DNA of 64,000 bases from Candidatus Eisenbacteria bacterium (GTDB lineage: Bacteria; Eisenbacteria; RBG-16-71-46; JACRLI01), in the NCBI GenBank assembly GCA_016235265.1, contig JACRLI010000004.1:1-64000 (forward strand). Reading direction: 5' to 3'. Of this stretch, positions 59,255 to 64,000 are shown piece by piece. The position numbers and the translations under genes were made by a program. The stretch's first letter is position 1; each line of letters opens with the position of its first letter. The notes under the pieces are model-generated. The model was not told where the DNA came from and did not search any database. It was given only the letters and a program-made list of their open reading frames with translations.

Positions 59255-60166
59255 CTATAGTATCTTCTTCCCCAGCGCGGAGCAGATAAGCTCCACCCCC
59301 AGCGAGGCGGTCTTGTTGCGATCGTCCAGCACCGGGTTGATCTCGACCAGGTCCAGCGCCCGCATCAGGCCGGAATCGGCGATCACTTCCATCGCCAGGT
59401 GCGCCTCGCGGTAGGAGATCCCGCCACGGACCGGCGTGCCGGTGCCGGGCGCCTCGTGCGGGTCCAGCACGTCCATGTCGAAGCTCACATGCACGCCCGC
59501 CGCCCCCCTGCCGGCCACCTCCAGGGCCCGGTCCACCACCCGGTGCATGCCCTGCTCGTCCACCTCGCGCATGGTGAAGACGGTCACCCCCGCGGCGCGC
59601 AGATTATCCCGCTCGCCAGGGTCGAGGTCGCGGGCGCCGATCAGCACGCACCGCTCGGGGTGCACCTTCGGGGCGAAGCCCAGCAGCCCGGTCAGCGCTG
59701 GATCTCCCATGCCGCAGCACACTGCCAGCGCCATGCCGTGGATGTTGCCCGAGGGGGTGGTGTGGCAGGTGTTGAAGTCGGCGTGGGCGTCCATCCAGAC
59801 CAGCCCCAGCTCCGCGCCCTGGCCGCGGTGGTGGGCTGCGGATCCGGCGAGCGAGCCGATGGCCAGCGAGTGGTCTCCGCCCAGCGTGAGCGGCAGCCGG
59901 CCCCCGGAGAGCGAGCCCTTCACGCGCTCCGCCAGCCGGGCGCAGGCGTCGGCGATCGGGCCGAGATAACGCAGGCGCGCGTCGCCGCTGTCGGCGGCCT
60001 CGGGGATCACCGCGGACAGGTCGCCCGAGTCGTCCACGTCCACGCCGATCTCGGCGAGACGCCGGTCCAGGTCTGCCAGGCGCAGCGCCGAGGGGCCCAT
60101 GTCCACCCCGCGGCGCCCGGCGCCCAGGTCGATCTGCATGCCGATGAGCCGGACCTTCGCATTCAC
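59255..60166 (-). CDS. rocF: Arginase/agmatinase family hydrolase, probably arginase
   Basis: A 303-residue binuclear manganese enzyme that hydrolyses arginine to ornithine and urea. Metal motifs are LGGDHSLAIGS, WMDAHADFNT and SFDMDVLDPHEAPGTGTP. The N-terminus VRLIGMQIDLGAGRRGVDMG is typical of arginases rather than agmatinases. The start is GTG (complement of 60164-60166) with GAGGGG nine bases before. Ornithine could enter the aminotransferase route at 26-30 kb, which is only a suggestion. Confidence 0.9.
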   Translation of the reverse strand: MNAKVRLIGMQIDLGAGRRGVDMGPSALRLADLDRRLAEIGVDVDDSGDLSAVIPEAADSGDARLRYLGPIADACARLAERVKGSLSGGRLPLTLGGDHSLAIGSLAGSAAHHRGQGAELGLVWMDAHADFNTCHTTPSGNIHGMALAVCCGMGDPALTGLLGFAPKVHPERCVLIGARDLDPGERDNLRAAGVTVFTMREVDEQGMHRVVDRALEVAGRGAAGVHVSFDMDVLDPHEAPGTGTPVRGGISYREAHLAMEVIADSGLMRALDLVEINPVLDDRNKTASLGVELICSALGKKIL

Positions 60167-60191
60167 CGCGTCATGCCCCTCGCGGCCCCGA

Positions 60192-60992
60192 TCAGGGCCG
60201 GTAGTCCCTGGACTTGGTGGCGCCGGAGGCCAGGTCGGCCTTGATCTTGGCGGCCTTGGGGCCCTCCGGGTGGTGCTCCACGTAGTCCCGCCAGGCCTTG
60301 TCCGCCTCCTCCTGGTTGCCCAGCGACTTCTCGATCACGCCGCGGTTATACATCGCGTTGGCGTGGTGCGGGTCCTTCGCCAGGACCTTGTCCAGTTCGT
60401 CCAGCGCGGTGTGGCCGTCCCCGACCTGGAACTTGGACGTGGCCAGGTCCACGCGCACGTCCAGGTTGTCGGGCTGCAGCTTGAGGCCCTTCTCGTAATA
60501 GGGGATGGCCTCCTTGAACTTGCCCGCGTCGTACATCATGTTCGCCAGCCCCACGATGTGGGTGAAGTTGTCGGGGGTCTTGTCCACGGCCTCCTTGAGC
60601 ATGGCGATCTTGGCGTTCATGTCCTCGGGCAGCGCCGGCGCCTGGCCCGAGCCCGGCGGCATGTCGGCCGGCATCCGGCCGTTGTCCTCGGCCGTCTGCT
60701 GCGCGTTCTGGGCGGGCTGCATGGAATGCACCATGTACATGCCGCCCGCGCCCAGGGCCGCGCCGATGACCACACCGATGAGCCCCACCTGCAGCGAGCG
60801 CGAATTGCCCGCGGCGGTACCCGCGACGGCCGGACGGCGCACGGGCGCCGGCTTCGGGGCCGGCGCGGGCGCCTCGGGCCTGGCCGCCCCGGCCTTCGCG
60901 CCCTCCTGCACCGGCAGCCCGCAGTCCGGACAGGTTCCGGCGCCCTCGGGGATGGCGGCCCCACATTCCCAGCATTTCCGCGGAGCGGTCAT
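60192..60992 (-). CDS. Zinc-ribbon, membrane-anchored TPR protein
   Basis: A 266-residue protein. The ATG (complement of 60990-60992) has AGGAGG upstream. The zinc ribbon is CWECGAAIPEGAGTCPDCG (~7-25), then an Ala/Pro linker, one membrane helix (VGLIGVVIGAALGAGGMYMV) and TPR repeats (~125-240: FTHIVGLANMMYDAGKFKEA, NAMYNRGVIEKSLGNQEEAD). The TPR part faces outward if the ribbon is cytosolic. It may assemble protein complexes. It is 25 bp upstream of the arginase gene on the same strand. Confidence 0.75.
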   Translation of the reverse strand: MTAPRKCWECGAAIPEGAGTCPDCGLPVQEGAKAGAARPEAPAPAPKPAPVRRPAVAGTAAGNSRSLQVGLIGVVIGAALGAGGMYMVHSMQPAQNAQQTAEDNGRMPADMPPGSGQAPALPEDMNAKIAMLKEAVDKTPDNFTHIVGLANMMYDAGKFKEAIPYYEKGLKLQPDNLDVRVDLATSKFQVGDGHTALDELDKVLAKDPHHANAMYNRGVIEKSLGNQEEADKAWRDYVEHHPEGPKAAKIKADLASGATKSRDYRP

Positions 60993-61057
60993 GCGCGTTC
61001 CTCCTCCTGGCAAGCTTGGATATTCCAGATCGCCGACGCTGCGCGCCGGACACGCAA

Positions 61058-61083
61058 AAGGGCAGGGCCCGGGCCCTGCCCTT
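61058..61083 (-). terminator. Terminator after the Cys-periodic protein gene
   Basis: AAGGGCAGGGCCC and its exact complement (61058-61083) make a perfect 26-bp palindrome whose central pairs open to form a loop. It is followed by TTG on the minus strand. Confidence 0.6.
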
Positions 61084-61104
61084 CAGCCTGAACCGATGGG
61101 GATA

Positions 61105-61806
61105 CTAGCTGGCCTTGCTGGCCTTGTCGCCCTTCTTGCACGGCATCGGGCACTCGGCGCTGGACGGGCAGTCCGCGTCCGCCTTCAGCACGGCGGTCTT
61201 GAAGCCGGCCTCGGTCAGCTTCTTCGAAACGACGTCGCAGTTCTTGTCGCCGTTCCAGCACACCGTGGCGGTGCCGGCCTTGGCGTCGCAGTGGCTCATC
61301 TTCACCGCGTCCATGCCCGCGAGCAGCGAGCTGACCTTCGCTGCGGCGGCCTCGTCGGTCAGGCCCGCGACCGAGAACGAGGAGTGCTGCATCTTCGCGC
61401 AGGCTGCGGCGGAGGTGTTCTTCGCGCCCTTGGCGCAGCACGAACCCCCGGCGCTGGCGGCAGTGGCCTTCATGCCCTTGGCGCAGGAGGCATCGGCGTT
61501 GGTGGCGCTGGCCTTGCTACCCTTGGCGGCGCAGGAGGCGTCGCCCTTCATGGCGGCGGACTTCATGCCCGCGCAGCCTTCGGCGGACGCGGCCGCGGCG
61601 CCGTGGGCCGAGGCACAACCTTCGGCGGAGGCGGCGGTGGCCTTCATGCCCTTGGCGTGCGGGCAGGCACCGGTGGAGGCCGCGGAGGCCTTCATGTCCT
61701 TGGAGCAGGAACCGGCGGCCGCGCTCTTGGCGGCCTGGTCGCAGGCGAGGGCGACGCCGGCGATACACAGGGCCAGCGCGAGGGTCAGGCCGAGGATCTT
61801 CTTCAT
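61105..61806 (-). CDS. Exported Cys-periodic protein with C-terminal HMA-like domain
   Basis: A 233-residue protein with a signal peptide (MKKILGLTLALALCIAGVAL). The next ~115 residues are Ala/Lys/Ser-rich, with cysteines at 22, 34, 48, 64, 78, 92, 108, 123/124 and 136, spaced 12-16 apart. Units repeat as KGMKATAASAEGC and KGDASCAAKGSKAS. The last ~95 residues (FSVAGLTDEAAAAKVSSLLA ... GTATVCWNGD ... LTEAGFKTAVLKADADCPSS) have the beta-alpha-beta pattern of heavy-metal-associated domains, but the CxxC loop is absent. Metal storage or chaperoning in the envelope is inferred. The ATG has GGAGGAG upstream and a good promoter. Confidence 0.6.
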   Translation of the reverse strand: MKKILGLTLALALCIAGVALACDQAAKSAAAGSCSKDMKASAASTGACPHAKGMKATAASAEGCASAHGAAAASAEGCAGMKSAAMKGDASCAAKGSKASATNADASCAKGMKATAASAGGSCCAKGAKNTSAAACAKMQHSSFSVAGLTDEAAAAKVSSLLAGMDAVKMSHCDAKAGTATVCWNGDKNCDVVSKKLTEAGFKTAVLKADADCPSSAECPMPCKKGDKASKAS

Positions 61807-61915
61807 CTTGGATCTCCTCCCGTCAGGTTTCATAACTCGTTGCGCGATCTGCGTTTTCGTTGTTCCTGGCGGCCTGGTTTGGGTTCCGGGCCCAGGTTCG
61901 GGGAGATTTCTGGCT

Positions 61916-61944
61916 ACTTTACCATCCGCCCGCCCGCCGGGCAA
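61916..61944 (-). promoter_or_regulatory. Sigma70-type promoter of the Cys-periodic protein
   Basis: TTGCCC (complement of 61939-61944) and TAAAGT (complement of 61916-61921) are 17 bp apart with TGG before the -10. The leader is about 100 bases. Confidence 0.65.
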
Positions 61945-62027
61945 GCGCCGACGGCCGGGCGGAAGGGGTCACAGCATTGGATGCCCGGGCGGGGATCCGG
62001 GTTGCCGGGGATCGCGTACGAAAGCAC

Positions 62028-62053
62028 GGCCCGGGCGGGGGACCGCCCGGGCC
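62028..62053 (-). terminator. Terminator after the anti-sigma-like gene
   Basis: GGCCCGGGCGG and its complement form a perfect 11-bp stem with a four-base loop, about 70 bp past the stop; TGCTTTCG follows on the minus strand. Confidence 0.55.
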
Positions 62054-62124
62054 GGCACAGGGCCTCCTGCACGAGATGGAGAACGCGGTCGCGGCGGGCC
62101 CACCCCACCTGCCGCGGGTCCGCC

Positions 62125-62934
62125 CTACTTCCCTTGCTTGTCGTCCACCGTGACGCGCGCACCGCCAGCGGATTTCGGAGCCCCCTTGGTCTCGATCTTG
62201 ACCTCGATCCGGGTGCGCTCCCCCTCGCGGGTCACCTGTACGCTCGGATTGGTGAAGCCCACCTCCGCCAGGCGCCGGGTGATTTCCTGTTCGATCTCCG
62301 CGGTGGTCTTGCCCTTGCCCTGCACCCGGATCTCGCGGATGCGATCGGCCGCCATGGCGCACACGCTGCCCAACGCGGGCTCGCGCACCGGCCGCACCTC
62401 CGCCGTCGCCGTCACGCCCTTCGCGGTGAGCGCGCGCGCGAAGCCCTCGGCGGCGGTTCTCACCGATGCCGCCGAGCCGCCCTTCACGTGCGCGGAGAGC
62501 ACGGCCCCGCCGGCCCCGTCGCCGCGCGTGCTCATGGACAGCGTGACCGTCTCCGCGCCCAGCAGGCCCTTCATCTGCCGGGCGATGTCGGCGAACGGCG
62601 TGCCGGCCTGGCTCGCCCCGGCCAGCTTCAGATCCACGTCGCAACCGGTGGTGCGCGTGTAGCGGATGGGCACGAACAGCAGCGCCAGCGCCACCGCCGC
62701 GGCCGCGGCGACGGCCCACCCGCGGCCGGAGTTCAGGGAATTCCAGAGTTTCACGGGCACTCCTCCTTCGATGTCGCGGCGGCTGCGCTCGCGCAGCAGT
62801 CGCGTGGTCGTTTCGATGTCGTCCGGCCGCTCCGCGGTGACCCGCGCCAGCGACTCGAGATCCGCCGCCAGGCGCTCGGAGGCGCGTGTCGCCTCTCCCC
62901 CGCGCGCCGGGCCTGCCTTTTCATTCGGGCTCAT
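62125..62934 (-). CDS. Membrane protein, probable anti-sigma factor of the adjacent ECF sigma factor
   Basis: A 269-residue protein with an N-terminal cytosolic part (~1-70, charged helices DDIETTTRLLRERSRRD), one membrane helix (GWAVAAAAAVALALLFVPI) and an outer beta-rich region with repeated strands (VTLSMSTRGDGAGGAVLSAH and similar). Its start overlaps the sigma-factor stop (ATGA), the usual arrangement for a sigma/anti-sigma pair. The zinc-finger HxxxCxxC motif of classical anti-sigmas is absent, so the partner role is inferred from position and topology. Confidence 0.65.
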   Translation of the reverse strand: MSPNEKAGPARGGEATRASERLAADLESLARVTAERPDDIETTTRLLRERSRRDIEGGVPVKLWNSLNSGRGWAVAAAAAVALALLFVPIRYTRTTGCDVDLKLAGASQAGTPFADIARQMKGLLGAETVTLSMSTRGDGAGGAVLSAHVKGGSAASVRTAAEGFARALTAKGVTATAEVRPVREPALGSVCAMAADRIREIRVQGKGKTTAEIEQEITRRLAEVGFTNPSVQVTREGERTRIEVKIETKGAPKSAGGARVTVDDKQGK

Positions 62935-63500
62935 GATGTCTCCCCTTCGGGCCGCAGCACGATTCCACCCGGACGCACCCGGTAGCCCAGCCGTTCGTAA
63001 TGCCGGCGCAGCCGTTCACGCCCCCGCGCCAGCCGGGACTTCACCGCCGCCACGCTGGCGCCCTGGACCTCGGAGATCTCCCCGATCGAGAAGCCCTCCA
63101 GTTCGAACAGGACCACCGCTTCCCGCTGCGCGGCGGGAAGCCGTGCCAGCGCGTCGGCCACGCGCCGGGCCGCGGCCCGCCGGTGCTCCCGGTCCACCCC
63201 GTTCTCCCCGGCCGGGTCCGTGCCGGCGCCGGGCCCGTCGCCGTCCAGGGAGACGAAGCGTTTCCAGAAGTCCCGCCGGGCTCGGTTCCGGTGGACCGTG
63301 ACCAGGATCGCGTAGAACCAGGGACGAAACCGCGTGGCGTCCCTCAGGCCGGGCAGCTTCTCGTATGCGCGCAGCACCGCTTCCTGCAGCAGATCATCCC
63401 CGTCGGCCACCGACCGGCTCAGCCGGCGCGCGGTGAGCGCGGCCTGCCGGTGGATCGGCCCCAGGAGTTCGATCAGGCGGCGCCAGTCGCGTGGTTCCAC
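62931..63500 (-). CDS. ECF-family RNA polymerase sigma factor
   Basis: A 189-residue sigma70-family factor. Region 2 includes SVADGDDLLQEAVLRAYEKL and FRPWFYAILV. Region 4 includes LPAAQREAVVLFELEGFSIG with EISEVQGASV and KSRLARGRERLRR. The GTG at 63500 is preferred: the promoter at 63587-63616 starts RNA near 63580, so the longer GTG at 63584 would have no leader. It likely directs an envelope-stress or similar regulon with the anti-sigma encoded next. Confidence 0.85.
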   Translation of the reverse strand: MEPRDWRRLIELLGPIHRQAALTARRLSRSVADGDDLLQEAVLRAYEKLPGLRDATRFRPWFYAILVTVHRNRARRDFWKRFVSLDGDGPGAGTDPAGENGVDREHRRAAARRVADALARLPAAQREAVVLFELEGFSIGEISEVQGASVAAVKSRLARGRERLRRHYERLGYRVRPGGIVLRPEGETS

Positions 63501-63586
63501 GTGTGCTTCCCGTTCGCGTTCGGGTGGGGGTTCGAGCTCGGCCCTCGCCCCCTGAGACACCTTGGGGGGCCGGAAAAGTCGCACTC

Positions 63587-63616
63587 ATCCTACACGCCGG
63601 CCGGCTCGCGGCACAA
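63587..63616 (-). promoter_or_regulatory. Promoter of the ECF sigma gene
   Basis: TTGTGC (complement of 63611-63616) and TAGGAT (complement of 63587-63592) are 18 bp apart. The -10 matches that of the HU promoter exactly. Confidence 0.5.
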
Positions 63617-63651
63617 AAAACGATCGAGCCCGGGTGCTTGCGCACCCGGGC
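63614..63651 (-). terminator. pckG: Intrinsic terminator of pckG
   Basis: A perfect ten-bp stem (63628-63637 with 63642-63651) closes a GCAA tetraloop. TCGATCG and then six T follow on the minus strand. The T run overlaps the -35 of the next promoter. Confidence 0.78.
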
Positions 63652-63707
63652 CCACATCGCCGCATTCCGCGCGAAACGCCGGTTTCCCGGTGCCCGCCGG
63701 CCTGCTC

Positions 63708-64000
63708 CTACTTGGCGGCGCCCACCTTCGCGCCCTGCAGGCGCTTCTCGAGGGCGTCCACCTCTTCCTTGATGCCCTGCGGCAGCTTGTTCCCGAACTT
63801 CGCCAGGTGCTCGCGCATCAGCGGCAGCTCGTTGGTCCAGGCTTCGACGTCCACCTTCAGGACCTCTTCCATCGCGCCCGGCGACACGTTGAGTCCGCTC
63901 ACGTCCATCGAGCCCGGGGCGGGCAGGCGGCCGATCGGCGTCTCCACGGCCTTGCCGGTGCCGGTGACGCGCTCGAACACCCACTTGAGCACCCGGCTGT
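63708..64000 (-). CDS. pckG: Phosphoenolpyruvate carboxykinase (GTP), C-terminal end (partial)
   Basis: The final ~97 residues of a larger gene that continues past base 64000. The segment SRVLKWVFERVTGTGKAVET and PIGRLPAPGSMDVSGLNVSP is the conserved C-terminal part of GTP-dependent PEP carboxykinases, including the Phe-rich strand before the nucleotide edge. The enzyme interconverts oxaloacetate plus GTP with PEP plus CO2. The last residues (DALEKRLQGAKVGAAK) form a short Lys/Ala end. With ppdK it points to PEP-centred carbon flow. Confidence 0.88.
   Translation of the reverse strand, partial: SRVLKWVFERVTGTGKAVETPIGRLPAPGSMDVSGLNVSPGAMEEVLKVDVEAWTNELPLMREHLAKFGNKLPQGIKEEVDALEKRLQGAKVGAAK

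Overview
The window is about 64 kb of very GC-rich DNA (roughly two thirds G+C) carrying about 45 protein genes at high density. No rRNA, tRNA, CRISPR array or complete mobile element was seen. Three secreted proteins end in a FlgD-like / type-IX-like sorting module (NPFR... GxYFYRL) and two end in PEP-CTERM anchors. With several large surface lipoproteins, GTP-dependent PEP carboxykinase plus PPDK, and an Ehr-type complex, this suggests an uncultured didermal bacterium of the FCB or 'Candidatus Eisenbacteria' kind. That placement is inference, not proof.

Layout. 1-168: N-terminal fragment of a zinc-ribbon, transposase-like gene running off the left edge. 295-1548: BaiN/HI0933-type flavoprotein, probably leaderless. 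1646-11025 (+): one operon with its own sigma70 promoter encoding an HTH-EIIA sensor, a six-subunit Ehr complex (energy-converting hydrogenase-related, Ni ligands lost) and a TPR/DUF2723-like secreted protein. 11011-13782 (-): ASH-repeat plus NHL lipoprotein, divergent from an EamA transporter (13870-14766). 14841-18788 (-): CDP-alcohol phosphotransferase, DUF4388, STAS and vWA membrane protein, linked by GTGA overlaps. 18928-22791 (-): glycosyltransferase and PPDK. 22922-30831 (-): Cys-rich secreted protein, S8 protease, asparaginase, aminotransferase, aldehyde dehydrogenase and a FlgD-domain protein. 30835-39418 (-): two large surface lipoproteins and a 1351-residue secreted protein with a consensus promoter and a ~480-nt leader. 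40055-50290 (-): ten-gene operon rsmI, CDP-alcohol transferase, ino1, tmk, ctp, HAD phosphatase, dus, larB, larC, fused ABC ATPase. 50461-51603: zinc protease (+) and HU (-). 51730-52096 (+): orphan sigma54 promoter and structured RNA. 52169-56153 (-): NtrC-type two-component pair with YbbR and zinc-ribbon proteins. 56485-59134: DUF2064 transferase (+), an 18-bp minisatellite, and two PEP-CTERM paralogues (-) with similar structured leaders. 59255-64000 (-): arginase, TPR protein, Cys-periodic HMA protein, ECF sigma/anti-sigma pair and the C-terminus of pckG.

How it fits together. The Ehr complex looks like an ion-pumping, redox-linked membrane machine rather than a hydrogenase. Ino1 beside a CDP-alcohol transferase points to inositol phospholipid synthesis. 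LarB and LarC with a fused ECF-type ATPase suggest nickel-pincer cofactor synthesis with metal uptake. The most novel signals are RNA: a sigma54-driven orphan structured RNA (51.9 kb), a covarying leader element shared by two PEP-CTERM genes (58.0 and 59.0 kb), a leader ending in an intrinsic terminator ahead of the sigma54 two-component operon (56.2 kb), and a mutually exclusive hairpin arrangement in the giant surface-protein leader (39.8 kb).
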